From the NCBI GenBank assembly GCA_002412495.1, contig DHVE01000125.1, forward strand, positions 79,192-143,191: a stretch of 64,000 nt of DNA, in the 5' to 3' direction. Below are positions 16,763 through 25,950 of this stretch, piece after piece. The translations under genes and the position numbers were made by a program. This stretch comes from Betaproteobacteria bacterium UBA5216. GTDB taxonomy: Bacteria; Pseudomonadota; Gammaproteobacteria; Burkholderiales; SG8-41. Numbering within the stretch: the first letter of the stretch is position 1; each line of letters starts with the position of its first letter. Below the pieces are notes generated by a model that was not told the origin of the DNA, made no database searches, and saw only the letters and a list, made by a program, of their open reading frames with translations.

Positions 16763-18202
16763 ATGATCAAGCCGGTAATGCTATGGACAGACGCGCTGGT
16801 GTTTTTGCTGCTGGCGGTGATTACCTTTTTTGTCTGGACGGTGTACCGGCATGAGCATCTGGCCGCGCCATGGCGCAAGGTAGGGCACAGTGCAAGCGGC
16901 ATGGCAGCGCTGGTGGTGCTGTCGTGTTTTGTGCTGATCGGATTTCTCGATACGTTGCACTATCGCGTTTCGATTCCGGGCAAGGATGGAAAAACCACCT
17001 ATGCCGTCGAGGTGCTGAGCGCGCTGGATGCCATGGTCGGGCCCTTGCGCACGCAAAAGGAGAAGACTTATTCCGCGCCGCTCGCCACGCACCTGTTCGC
17101 CAAGGAAACCCTGCAAGGTGCTGACGGCCGCGAGATTCGGGAATTTCCACGATTGCGGTATGGCGGCGCCGGCCTTAAGGATGTACGGCGCGATCACGTT
17201 CCCGATGTATTGCAGCGCGCGGCCTTAGGGCTCGGCGCGGGATTGTTGTTGTGGATGCTGCCGGTGGCGTGGGTTTGCAGGCGCGTGGCGCGGCGTTCTA
17301 AATCGGGATTACGTGCTGCCTTTCTATCGATAGCGCGGCGCGAAACGCAGGTTCCGTGGCACGCAATCCTGCTTGCCATCGGCGCGGTGTGTATCGTTGC
17401 CAGTCCGATGGCGGCGCTGGCCAGTCAGTATCATGTATTCGGCACCGACAAGGTGGGGCAGGATGTGTTGTATCTGGCGCTCAAGAGCATACGGCCCGGC
17501 CTCATTATTGGCACGCTGACGACCCTGGTGATGCTGCCGTTTGCGCTCGCGCTGGGTATCATGGCCGGCTATTTTCGCGGTTGGGTGGATGACGTGATTC
17601 AGTATCTCTACACCACGCTGCACTCGATTCCCGGGGTGCTGCTGATTGCGGCTGCGGTGCTGATGATGCAAGTGTATGTCGAGAATCACGGGTCCCTGTT
17701 CCCGACCACGGTGGAGCGAGCGGATTTTCGTCTGCTGTTTCTGTGCCTGATACTCGGCGTGACCAGCTGGACCTCGTTGTGCCGCCTACTGCGTGGCGAG
17801 TCGCTTAAGCTGCGTGAAATGGAATACATTCAGGCAGCGCATGCCTTTGGCGTGTCGCACGCGCGCATCATGATTCGGCACATACTGCCCAATGTGATGC
17901 ACATCGTGCTGATCGCGGTGGTGATGGATTTCAGCGGCCTGGTGCTGGCCGAGGCAGTGCTTTCGTACATCGGCATTGGCGTCGACCCGTCGATGAACAG
18001 TTTCGGTTCCATGATCAACAGCGCACGGCTGGAGATGGCGCGCGAGCCGATGGTGTGGTGGTCGCTGGCGGCGGCCTTTTCGTTCATGCTCGTGCTGGTG
18101 CTCGCGGCCAATCTGTTTGGCGACGCGGTGCGCGACGCGCTGGATCCGCGTGTCAGCACACGCAAGGCCGTGCCGGCGGCGCCGGCAAAGGCGGCGGCAT
18201 GA
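16763..18202 (+). CDS. ABC transporter permease (DppC/YejE-like) with long N-terminal extension
   Basis: A 479-residue permease, about 150-180 residues longer than a usual DppC. The first 190 residues hold two or three extra membrane segments around a roughly 100-residue soluble stretch (KDGKTTYAVEVLSALDAM onward). The standard permease core follows, with the DKVGQDV motif near residue 230 and the EAA loop at about 355 (YIQAAHAFGVSHARI). It starts two bases after the previous permease gene and overlaps the ATPase gene by four bases. The soluble stretch is of unknown role. Confidence 0.88.
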   Translation: MIKPVMLWTDALVFLLLAVITFFVWTVYRHEHLAAPWRKVGHSASGMAALVVLSCFVLIGFLDTLHYRVSIPGKDGKTTYAVEVLSALDAMVGPLRTQKEKTYSAPLATHLFAKETLQGADGREIREFPRLRYGGAGLKDVRRDHVPDVLQRAALGLGAGLLLWMLPVAWVCRRVARRSKSGLRAAFLSIARRETQVPWHAILLAIGAVCIVASPMAALASQYHVFGTDKVGQDVLYLALKSIRPGLIIGTLTTLVMLPFALALGIMAGYFRGWVDDVIQYLYTTLHSIPGVLLIAAAVLMMQVYVENHGSLFPTTVERADFRLLFLCLILGVTSWTSLCRLLRGESLKLREMEYIQAAHAFGVSHARIMIRHILPNVMHIVLIAVVMDFSGLVLAEAVLSYIGIGVDPSMNSFGSMINSARLEMAREPMVWWSLAAAFSFMLVLVLAANLFGDAVRDALDPRVSTRKAVPAAPAKAAA

Positions 18203-20286
18203 GCGCGCCTTTGCTGCGCGTGCGTGATCTGCGCACTTGGATACACGCCGGCGAAAACGTGGTGCGCGCGGTGGATGGATTGTCGTTCGACATTGCGCGC
18301 GGCGAAACCTTTGCGCTGGTGGGTGAATCCGGTTGCGGCAAATCGATGACCGCGCTGTCGGTGATGCGTCTGCTGCCGGAAGCCGCGCTGATTTCCAGTG
18401 GCGCGGTGGAACTGGATGGCGTGAATCTGCTGGCGTTGCCCGAGACATCCATGCGTGATGTGCGCGGTGGACGTATCGCGATGATCTTCCAGGAGCCCAA
18501 CCTGTCGCTGAATCCGGTGATGACCGCGGGCGAGCAAATCGCCGAAACGCTGCGGCGTCATACGCCACTCGAAGGCGACGCGCTGGAGGCGCGCGTGCTG
18601 GAAATGCTCGACGCGGTGCGCATCCCCGATGCGAAGCAGCGCCGCCACGAATACGCATTTCAGCTTTCGGGCGGCATGAAGCAGCGCGTGATGATCGCCA
18701 TTGCACTGTCGTGCAATCCAGAATTGCTGGTGGCGGACGAACCGACCACCGCGCTGGATGTCACCATACAGGCGCAGATTCTTGAACTGCTGAGGGATTT
18801 GCAAAAAGAACGGCAAATGTCAGTCCTGCTGATCACGCATGACCTTGGCGTGGTAGCGGATGTCGCGCATCGCGTCGCGGTGATGTACGCGGGCGAGATC
18901 GTGGAGACGGCGGACAGCGGCGACTTTTTTGCCGCGCCCCGGCATCCGTATGCGCGCAAGCTGTTCGATTCGTTGCCCACCGCCAACAAGCGCGGGCGTC
19001 CGCTGGCGGTGATACCGGGAGCGGTGCCGCCGCTCACGCGGGTGTTCGAGGGTTGCCGCTTTGTGGAGCGTTGTGAACACGCGCTGCCGTCGTGTTCATC
19101 CAGCGTGCCCGCGTGGATCGCGCTCGGCGCGGCGAGTGGTGTGCGTTGCCAGTTGTATGCACCGGAAATGAAATCCGGGTTGCCCGCGGAATCACCGACT
19201 GCGTCCGCTCCAGCGCAGTCCACTTCCGCGCAAACACCGGTGCCGCAGGCGCCTGAACTGGGCGCCCAGATGGACGCCTCCAACGCCTTACTGCGAGTCA
19301 ATGATCTTAAGGTGCATTTTCCCATCCGCAAGGGCCTGCTCAAGCGCACGGTGGGGCATGTGCACGCAGTGGACGGCGTGAGTTTCGCCATTCCGCGAGG
19401 GCGCACGCTGGGGCTGGTGGGGGAGTCGGGCTGCGGCAAGACCACTATCGGCAAAGGCGTGTTGCGGCTGATCGAGCCGACGTCCGGCGCGGTGCTGTAT
19501 GACGGGGAGGATCTGATCGGCCTCACGCGCAAGCGCTTGCGCGAGCGCCGCCGTCATGTGCAGATTATCTTTCAGGATCCCTATGCGTCGCTCAATCCGC
19601 GCATGCGCGTGGCTGAGACCATCGAAGAAGGCATGGCGGCGCTGGGTGTGGGCGAAGCGGGCGGCAGTCGCGGCATGGGCACGGAACGCATGGCGCGAAT
19701 TGACGCATTGTTGGTAGAGGTTGGGTTGCCGCCCGATGTAAAGTTTCGGTATCCGCATGAGTTCTCGGGCGGGCAGCGGCAACGTATTGCCATTGCGCGG
19801 GCTCTGGCGGTTGATCCGCAACTCATTATTTGCGACGAACCCACCAGCGCGCTGGATGTGTCGGTGCAGGCGCAGATACTTAACCTGTTGAAGGATTTGC
19901 AGGCGCGCAAGGGATTATCGTATCTATTTATCACGCACAATATATCGGTGGTGGAATTCATCGCACACGAACTCGCCGTGATGTATCTGGGGCGCATCGT
20001 GGAACATGGCCTGGTGGATGAAGTGCTGCGTGAACCGCGCCACCCGTACACGCGCGCATTGTTGTCGGCGGTGCCGGATGTGGATACCGCGACCCAGCGT
20101 CAGATCATTCGACTGCAGGGCGACCTTCCGTCACCAGTACATCCACCCGCAGGCTGCCATTTTCACCCGCGTTGTCCCCAGGCGATGCCCCATTGCAGCG
20201 TGCGTTATCCGGAAATGGTTTTATACGGCGCAACCCATTCGGCTTGCTGCCATCTCGACAGCCACGGATCGGCGCGTAAAGCATGA
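18199..20286 (+). CDS. Fused peptide ABC transporter ATPase (DppD-DppF type)
   Basis: A 695-residue protein with two complete nucleotide-binding domains. Domain 1 has Walker A GESGCGKS near residue 44, signature LSGGMKQRV and Walker B LLVADEPTTALD. Domain 2 has Walker A GESGCGKT near residue 412, signature FSGGQRQRI and Walker B LIICDEPTSALD. Each half ends in the Cys-rich oligopeptide-transporter tail (CRFVERC... and CHFHPRC...). An Ala/Pro/Ser/Gln-rich linker joins them. The fusion recalls YejF. It powers the importer encoded by the three genes upstream. Confidence 0.93.
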   Translation: MSAPLLRVRDLRTWIHAGENVVRAVDGLSFDIARGETFALVGESGCGKSMTALSVMRLLPEAALISSGAVELDGVNLLALPETSMRDVRGGRIAMIFQEPNLSLNPVMTAGEQIAETLRRHTPLEGDALEARVLEMLDAVRIPDAKQRRHEYAFQLSGGMKQRVMIAIALSCNPELLVADEPTTALDVTIQAQILELLRDLQKERQMSVLLITHDLGVVADVAHRVAVMYAGEIVETADSGDFFAAPRHPYARKLFDSLPTANKRGRPLAVIPGAVPPLTRVFEGCRFVERCEHALPSCSSSVPAWIALGAASGVRCQLYAPEMKSGLPAESPTASAPAQSTSAQTPVPQAPELGAQMDASNALLRVNDLKVHFPIRKGLLKRTVGHVHAVDGVSFAIPRGRTLGLVGESGCGKTTIGKGVLRLIEPTSGAVLYDGEDLIGLTRKRLRERRRHVQIIFQDPYASLNPRMRVAETIEEGMAALGVGEAGGSRGMGTERMARIDALLVEVGLPPDVKFRYPHEFSGGQRQRIAIARALAVDPQLIICDEPTSALDVSVQAQILNLLKDLQARKGLSYLFITHNISVVEFIAHELAVMYLGRIVEHGLVDEVLREPRHPYTRALLSAVPDVDTATQRQIIRLQGDLPSPVHPPAGCHFHPRCPQAMPHCSVRYPEMVLYGATHSACCHLDSHGSARKA

Positions 20287-20326
20287 CGCGGCTTTGACGG
20301 CGACTCACGCCGCCAGCGAGCGGAAA

Positions 20327-21853
20327 TTAACGGCTGGCTGTGCGTGCCACAGGCTTGCGCGCGGTGGGTTTGGCTGCTGCCGGCTTCGCCGGCACCCGCG
20401 TTACCACTCGGCGTCCTGGTGCTGCCTTGGCCGCAGGCGTACGCAACGCAACACGGCGCGCCGGGCCGCTTGACGCCACTGGTAGCATTGCGGCAATCGC
20501 GGATACCTCGGCCAACTCGGGTTGCAGTTCGCCCAAGGAAGGCACCAGGATGGTCTGTCCCGTGACGATGCGCCGGCGTCCGCCGATATTATTGGCTTGA
20601 TTCAGTTCGGCGACCGAAATCCGGTATTGTGCGGCGATGGTTTCCGGGCGCTCGCCCGCTTTCACGGTATAGGTTTTCCAAGATGCCAGCGGTTTGTCTT
20701 CGTTTTCGTTGAGGCTGGCCATGAACGTGGGTACCTTGCTAATGGGTAACACGATGGTTTCAGCACTGTTCGCATTAATCACCGGCTTGGTATGCGCCGG
20801 GTTCAGGAACTTGAATTCCTCCTGCGTCATCTCGGCGAACTTTGCCGCCACCGCCACGTCGATGTGGCGCTTCACGGTAATGGCTTGAATGGCGGGTTCG
20901 TTGGGAATGCTGGCAAGATTGATCCCGAAACGTTCCGGCTCGGCGATGATGTTTTTGACCGCGATCAACTTGGGCAGGTAATTGCGGGTTTCCGCGGGCA
21001 TGTTGGTCAGGCTTTGATAATTGACCGACAAGCCCTTGGCCTGATTGCGGTCAACGGCGCGCTGCACGGCGCCTTCACCCCAGTTGTATGAGGCGAGCGC
21101 CAGTTCCCAATCCTTGAACATGCCATGCAGGTTTTGCAGGTAATCGAGCGCGGCATTGGTGGCGGCGATCACATCGCGCCGGCCGTCGTACCAGCCGTTT
21201 TGTTTGAGTCCGTAATTCTTGCCGGTGGACGGGATGAACTGCCAGATGCCCGATGCGTGGGCGCTGGAATAGGCCACCGGGTTGTATGCGGATTCAATCA
21301 TCGGCAGCAGCGCGATTTCGGAGGGCATGCCGCGGCGCTCGACTTCGGTAATGATGTGGTACAGAAACGGGCGGCTATTCTCAATCATGCGCGCAAAATA
21401 CTCGGGGCGGCTGGCGTAATAAGTTTCCCAATCACGTATCAGATTGCCGTCCATGTGCGACATCTGAAAGCCGCCGCGGATGCGCTGCCACACGTCGCGG
21501 GCTTCTCGAGCCGCGTTTCCAGCGTTGTCATTTGACGCACTGGATGTGGAACCGCGCCGGCTGTTGCGCAGAATTTCCGGGTTGCGGTCACCCGGTCGCT
21601 CGGCTTTCGGCAGCAGCGTCGGCTCGGGCGGAGGCGGCGCCGGGGTATTTGAAAGGGAAGGGGTTGGCCAATCAATGAGGGACGAAGTGTCGCTCTGAGA
21701 GATTTTCGTGGTGCCCGTAGTACCGAGCGACGCATTTTCCATGCCATCGGTCGGAATTTGGGCGCAGCCAGCGCTGACAAGCATCGCACCGGAAACCGTC
21801 ATGGCAAACAGCCATTTTGACAGCACAACCGTCCTGCACGGAAGTTCAAGCAT
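20327..21853 (-). CDS. mltD: Membrane-bound lytic murein transglycosylase D with LysM domain
   Basis: A 508-residue lipoprotein (lipobox LVSAGC, Cys near residue 30). The SLT-type catalytic domain has its catalytic Glu in ALLPMIESAYNP, followed by ASGIWQFIPSTGKNYGL and LASYNWGEG. One LysM peptidoglycan-binding domain lies near residues 393-440 (YTVKAGERPETIAAQYRI). The basic Ala/Pro-rich tail is low complexity. It cleaves peptidoglycan strands at the outer membrane. It converges with the ABC importer genes. Confidence 0.92.
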   Translation of the reverse strand: MLELPCRTVVLSKWLFAMTVSGAMLVSAGCAQIPTDGMENASLGTTGTTKISQSDTSSLIDWPTPSLSNTPAPPPPEPTLLPKAERPGDRNPEILRNSRRGSTSSASNDNAGNAAREARDVWQRIRGGFQMSHMDGNLIRDWETYYASRPEYFARMIENSRPFLYHIITEVERRGMPSEIALLPMIESAYNPVAYSSAHASGIWQFIPSTGKNYGLKQNGWYDGRRDVIAATNAALDYLQNLHGMFKDWELALASYNWGEGAVQRAVDRNQAKGLSVNYQSLTNMPAETRNYLPKLIAVKNIIAEPERFGINLASIPNEPAIQAITVKRHIDVAVAAKFAEMTQEEFKFLNPAHTKPVINANSAETIVLPISKVPTFMASLNENEDKPLASWKTYTVKAGERPETIAAQYRISVAELNQANNIGGRRRIVTGQTILVPSLGELQPELAEVSAIAAMLPVASSGPARRVALRTPAAKAAPGRRVVTRVPAKPAAAKPTARKPVARTASR

Positions 21854-21914
21854 CAGGAGGCACTCCGTTCAGATTAACTCGCGCATGGTAGCTGCTGAAG
21901 CCTTTGGCGTCAAG

Positions 21915-21944
21915 TTAAATAGTCATTTAAAAACAATCACTTAA
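21915..21944. repeat. AT-rich element shared with the bug promoter region
   Basis: In an otherwise GC-rich window, this stretch (TTAAATAGTCATTTAAAA then ACAAT) is nearly identical to one at 25904-25926. Both lie just upstream of a leftward gene, here mltD. The rest of the 140-base mltD-gloB gap shows nothing else clear. Read leftwards it offers TTGTTT and TATTTAA hexamers that could be promoter parts. Confidence 0.4.
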
Positions 21945-21993
21945 AACGCGGCCTTGAAGGGCGGCCGGAACATTCGCCACAAAGTCGTCACGA

Positions 21994-22773
21994 TCAAAAA
22001 CTATTCTTCCATTCGCGTATCGTGGCCAGCACGCTGATCGGGTCGGGCAGCGGCTTGCCGGCGCGCTGGCTGGCACTGGCGATGACGCCCGCTTCATGAC
22101 AGCGGACGAACGGATTGGTGGCGCGTTCAAGCGCGATGGTGGTCGGAACCGTGGGCGTATCCACCTCGCGCAGGGCGCGAGCGCGTGCGTCCCAATCGAT
22201 GAGTGCGTTGTTCGCGGGATCGGCGGCGCGGGCAAAACGTATGTTCGACAGCGTGTACTCATGCGTGCAGTACACCCGCGTATCGTCAGGCAGGCGCATG
22301 AACTTGCCGAGCGAATCGTGCATCTGCGCGGGCGTGCCTTCAAACAGGCGTCCGCAGCCTGCGGCAAACAGGGTGTCTCCGCAAAAAAGGATGCGTTCCG
22401 CGGGACTGCTGTAATACGCAATATGGCTGGTGGTATGGCCGGGCACTTCAAGCACCGTGAGCTGAATGCCAAAATGCGGCAGTGTGATCGATTCGCCCTC
22501 CGCGAGCCGCCGCGTGGCGTCGGGCACGCGCGGATCGTGCGGGCCGTAAACCGGTATGGCGCGGCCCGCGATCAAGGCTTTCACGCCGCCGATATGGTCG
22601 GAATGGTGGTGCGTGACCAGAATGGCGGCAAGCTCAAGCTTTTCAGCGGCCAGGTAGTCGAGCACCGGCTGTGCGTCGCCCGGATCCACCACGATGGCGT
22701 GCGTGGCGTCGCGGATGGTCCAGATATAGTTGTCGCTGAAGGCGCGCAGCGGGACGATCTCATAGCTATTCAT
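21994..22773 (-). CDS. gloB: Hydroxyacylglutathione hydrolase (glyoxalase II)
   Basis: A 259-residue metallo-beta-lactamase-fold hydrolase. The metal-binding motif VTHHHSDHIGG lies near residue 53, a second His in PGHTTSHI, and FCGDTLFAAGCGRLFEG is typical of GloB. It converts S-lactoylglutathione to lactate and glutathione in methylglyoxal detoxification. The start at 22773 (MNSYEIVPLRAF) matches the family; the open frame extends upstream without homology. It is divergent from the methyltransferase-rnhA-dnaQ unit, the same neighbourhood as E. coli gloB-yafS-rnhA-dnaQ. Confidence 0.94.
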   Translation of the reverse strand: MNSYEIVPLRAFSDNYIWTIRDATHAIVVDPGDAQPVLDYLAAEKLELAAILVTHHHSDHIGGVKALIAGRAIPVYGPHDPRVPDATRRLAEGESITLPHFGIQLTVLEVPGHTTSHIAYYSSPAERILFCGDTLFAAGCGRLFEGTPAQMHDSLGKFMRLPDDTRVYCTHEYTLSNIRFARAADPANNALIDWDARARALREVDTPTVPTTIALERATNPFVRCHEAGVIASASQRAGKPLPDPISVLATIREWKNSF

Positions 22774-22910
22774 GGGGGCTCGCGAAAAAGGTCCGGCAAA
22801 AGGTCCGGCAGTATCCAGTTTCCAACACCTGTATTTGAAAAAATCAGGCTTGAAAAAACGGTCAATACATCGAATTTCAGCAAAGCTATTATTTGATTTA
22901 AACTTCGCGC

Positions 22911-23669
22911 GTGTCAATCGAAAATCCCTCAGTCGAATTATCTGCCGCCGCGTGGATGGAAACCCCGCTGGGGCAGTATTTGCTGGAGCGCGAGCGCGCC
23001 TACATCGACAAAACCGTAACCGATATTTTCGGCTACAACGCGCTGCAAATCGGCTTCCCCGGCATCGACCTGTTGCGCGCCAATCGCATGCCCTTACGCG
23101 CCACGGTGGATCGTGACCATGGCGCTCAACTCCGTGCGGACAGCGCGGAACTTCCCATTGTTACCGCCAGCGTCGATCTGGTATTGCTACCGCACGTGCT
23201 CGAATTTTCGGACAACCCGCATCAAATTTTGCGCGAAGTCGAACGCGTGCTGGTGCCCGATGGCCATCTGGTGCTGACTTGCTTTAATCCCATGAGCCTG
23301 TGGGGCGCCTGGCACTCGTTCGCGCAACAGGGCAGTTATCCGTGGCGCGGACGGTTCATCCACCTGTTGCGGATTAAAGACTGGCTGGCGTTGCTGGGTT
23401 TCGAAATGGCGGGCGGCGCCATGGGTTGTTATGTGCCACCTTGTACCAGCCAGAAATGGATAGATCGCTTCCGGTTCATGGAATCGGCCGGTGATCGTTG
23501 GTGGCCGATCAGCGGGGCGGTCACCTTTTTGCATGCGATCAAACGCGTGCGCGGCATGCGTGTGATTACGCCGCGTTGGCCCCGGCAGGTGCCCGGCAAG
23601 CAACTGGTGGCCGTGCCGCAAAAACGCGAAGAACAACTGGCCGCGCGCCGGCCTGGAGAAGCGCAATGA
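22911..23669 (+). CDS. SAM-dependent methyltransferase domain protein (YafS-like)
   Basis: A 252-residue class I methyltransferase-like protein starting at GTG. The central part (VDLVLLPHVLEFSDNPHQIL, VERVLVPDGHLVLTCFNP) matches the Methyltransf_11 post-motif I region, but the Gly-rich SAM loop (motif I) is weak. It sits between divergent gloB and rnhA, as yafS does in E. coli, and its stop overlaps the rnhA start. The substrate is unknown. An internal ATG at residue 16 is an alternative start. Confidence 0.78.
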   Translation: MSIENPSVELSAAAWMETPLGQYLLERERAYIDKTVTDIFGYNALQIGFPGIDLLRANRMPLRATVDRDHGAQLRADSAELPIVTASVDLVLLPHVLEFSDNPHQILREVERVLVPDGHLVLTCFNPMSLWGAWHSFAQQGSYPWRGRFIHLLRIKDWLALLGFEMAGGAMGCYVPPCTSQKWIDRFRFMESAGDRWWPISGAVTFLHAIKRVRGMRVITPRWPRQVPGKQLVAVPQKREEQLAARRPGEAQ

Positions 23670-24112
23670 GCAGTGTGGTGAAAATTTATACCGATGGCGC
23701 CTGCAAGGGTAATCCGGGCGTCGGCGGGTGGGGCGCGCTTCTGGAAATGAACGGCACGGAGAAAGAACTCTTCGGCGGCGAGCGCCTTACCACCAACAAC
23801 CGCATGGAACTGCTCGCGGTGATCCGCGCCTTGGAGGCGCTCAAGCGCCGCTGCACCGTGCAGCTGCACACCGATTCAAAATACGTGCAGCAGGGCATCT
23901 CCGAATGGATACATGGCTGGAAAAAAAACGGCTGGCGTACCTCGGCCAAAAAGCCGGTGAAAAACGATGATTTGTGGAAAGAACTCGACGCGCTCTCGCA
24001 GCAGCACGACATCAAGTGGCTTTGGGTGAAAGGGCATGCCGGGCACAATGGCAACGAACGCGCCGACGAGCTGGCCAATCGCGGTGTCGAATCGGTCGAG
24101 GCGGCGCGCTGA
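23666..24112 (+). CDS. rnhA: Ribonuclease HI
   Basis: A 148-residue RNase HI. Catalytic carboxylates are visible: Asp in IYTDGACKGNPG, Glu in NNRMELLAV, Asp in LHTDSKYVQQG, and the late Asp in NERADELANRG. The basic handle (WIHGWKKNGW) is present. It removes RNA from RNA-DNA hybrids. The start at 23666 overlaps the methyltransferase stop, and the stop overlaps dnaQ (TGATG). Confidence 0.96.
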   Translation: MSSVVKIYTDGACKGNPGVGGWGALLEMNGTEKELFGGERLTTNNRMELLAVIRALEALKRRCTVQLHTDSKYVQQGISEWIHGWKKNGWRTSAKKPVKNDDLWKELDALSQQHDIKWLWVKGHAGHNGNERADELANRGVESVEAAR

Positions 24113-24813
24113 TGGCCCACATACGTCAAATCATACTCGACACCGAAACCACGGGCCTCGATCCGGCACTGGGCAATCGCATACTCGAAATCGGTGGCGT
24201 GGAAATCGTCAATCGCCAGCCGACCGGAAAACATTTTCACCGCTACATCAATCCCGAGCGCGACAGTGAAGAAGGCGCGTTGCAGGTGCATGGCATCACG
24301 CGTGAGTTTCTCGCGGACAAGCCGAAGTTTCGCGAGATCGCGCAGGAGTTTCTGGATTACATCGCGGGCGCGGAACTCGTGATTCACAACGCGCCGTTTG
24401 ATATCGCGTTTTTGAATCACGAACTGCGGCTGCTCAGCATGAAGCCGATCAGCGCGGTGTGCCCCAGCGTGATCGATACCCTAAAGCAGGCGCGCGAGTT
24501 GCATCCAGGCAAGCGAAACAACCTGGACGCGTTATGCGAGCGCTATCAAATCAACAACGCGGGCCGCACCTTGCACGGCGCGTTGCTCGACGCGCAATTG
24601 CTCGCCGAAGTTTATCTGGCGATGACGCGAGGGCAGGGCAGCTTGATGATCGAAGCCGGTCCGGCCACGGTGGCGCGAACCGAAGTGGGCGAGCGCGGCA
24701 AGGTGGAAATCATCGTGCTGCGCGCCAGCGACGAGGAACTCGCCGCGCACGATCAGCAGATGGCGGAAATCGACAAGGCCAGCGGCGGCAAGTGTTTGTG
24801 GAAGGCTGTTTAA
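24112..24813 (+). CDS. dnaQ: DNA polymerase III epsilon subunit (3'-5' proofreading exonuclease)
   Basis: A 233-residue DEDDh exonuclease. ExoI is ILDTETTGLDP at residues 8-18, followed by GNRILEIGGVEI and the HGITREFL region. ExoII lies in VIHNAPFDIAFLNHEL and ExoIII in the HGALLDAQLLAEVY block. The length and C-terminal extension for alpha-subunit contact fit a true epsilon subunit. It is translationally coupled to rnhA through a TGATG overlap. Confidence 0.95.
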   Translation: MAHIRQIILDTETTGLDPALGNRILEIGGVEIVNRQPTGKHFHRYINPERDSEEGALQVHGITREFLADKPKFREIAQEFLDYIAGAELVIHNAPFDIAFLNHELRLLSMKPISAVCPSVIDTLKQARELHPGKRNNLDALCERYQINNAGRTLHGALLDAQLLAEVYLAMTRGQGSLMIEAGPATVARTEVGERGKVEIIVLRASDEELAAHDQQMAEIDKASGGKCLWKAV

Positions 24814-24901
24814 AGCCAAACAAGTTTTCGCTGGCTGGTCTTGGTTACCCAACCCCGGCGCAAGTTGCTGTAACGCAATCCGGCGCGATCCCGTTTACCT
24901 G

Positions 24902-25894
24902 TTATTGCGCTTTCAAGCCGGCTTCCGCGACAACCTTGGCCCAGCGCGCGGTTTCGTTTCGGATCAACGCGCCGAATTCCTCGGGTGTGCCGGTTTTGGG
25001 TTGCGCGCCCATGGCATCGATGCGCGTGAGCGTATCCGGCTGGGCCGCGATGCGATTCAGGTCCGCGTTGATGCGCGTGATAATGCCCGCCGGCGTGCGT
25101 GCCGGCGCCACGATGCCGAGGTAGCTGGTCACGGCAAAACCGGGCAGTCCCGCTTCGGATATGGTGGGAATGTCCGGGGCGGCGCGTAGCCGCGATGGCC
25201 CGCTGATGCCCAGCGCGCGCAGTCGCCCGGAGCGCACATGGCCGAGTGCCGCGGGTGGATCGCCGAAAATCAATTGCAGTTGGCCGCCGACCACGTCGGT
25301 TGTCGCGGCCGCTGAGCCTTTGTATGGCACGTGCACGAGTTTGATATCGGCCATCCGGGCGAACAGTTCCATGGCCATGTGCGGTGAACCGCCAGTGCCG
25401 GGCGAGCCATAATTAAGTTTTCCGGGATTGGCCTTGGCGTGGGCAATCAATTCGGGAATGGTGGTGAACGGCTGATTGGGAGTGGCTACCAGCAATAGCG
25501 AAAATGTGACCAGTTGTCCGACCGCCGCGAAATCCCGCAGTTGGTCATAGCCCATTTTTTCGTACAGGCTCTTGTTGATGGCGAGTACGCCGATGGTGCC
25601 CATCATCAGCGTGTAACCATCAGGTTCCGATTTGGCGAGCAGTTCCGCGCCGATGTTGCCGTTGGCGCCGGCACGCGCGTCCACCACCACCTGCTGCGCC
25701 CAGCTATCCGTCAGTTTTTGCGCAACCACGCGCGCCAGCGTATCGGCCGCGCCGCCGGGCGCCGTCGGAACGATCAAACGTAATGCCCGGTTGGGATAGG
25801 GGCCAGGGGTTTGCGCGTTGGCGAAAGCAGTCACCATCGACAAGAAGCAACTGCTCAGCAGTACGGGCTGCCAGCGCACGGCTTGAAACATCAA
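24902..25894 (-). CDS. Tripartite tricarboxylate transporter (Bug family) substrate-binding protein
   Basis: A 330-residue periplasmic receptor with a signal peptide ending near AFANA (residue 27). The Bug/TctC family opening is PYPNRALRLIVPTAPGG; other blocks are NYGSPGTGGSPHMAMELF and VHVPYKGSAAATTDVVGGQ. These receptors bind small carboxylates. No TctA/TctB membrane genes are next to it, which is common for orphan Bug proteins in Betaproteobacteria. The ligand is unknown. Confidence 0.93.
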   Translation of the reverse strand: MMFQAVRWQPVLLSSCFLSMVTAFANAQTPGPYPNRALRLIVPTAPGGAADTLARVVAQKLTDSWAQQVVVDARAGANGNIGAELLAKSEPDGYTLMMGTIGVLAINKSLYEKMGYDQLRDFAAVGQLVTFSLLLVATPNQPFTTIPELIAHAKANPGKLNYGSPGTGGSPHMAMELFARMADIKLVHVPYKGSAAATTDVVGGQLQLIFGDPPAALGHVRSGRLRALGISGPSRLRAAPDIPTISEAGLPGFAVTSYLGIVAPARTPAGIITRINADLNRIAAQPDTLTRIDAMGAQPKTGTPEEFGALIRNETARWAKVVAEAGLKAQ

Positions 25895-25903
25895 GGGGCT
25901 CCG

Positions 25904-25935
25904 TTAAATATCATTTAAAAAAACAATTGCTTATA
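25904..25935. repeat. AT-rich element matching the one upstream of mltD
   Basis: TTAAATATCATTTAAAA followed by AAACAAT matches 21915-21944 with one missing base and two extra A. It lies 10 bases upstream of the Bug gene start on its leftward side. It could hold the promoter, or be a binding site for a DNA-bending protein. Confidence 0.4.
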
Positions 25936-25950
25936 TGATTGATGGTGGGC

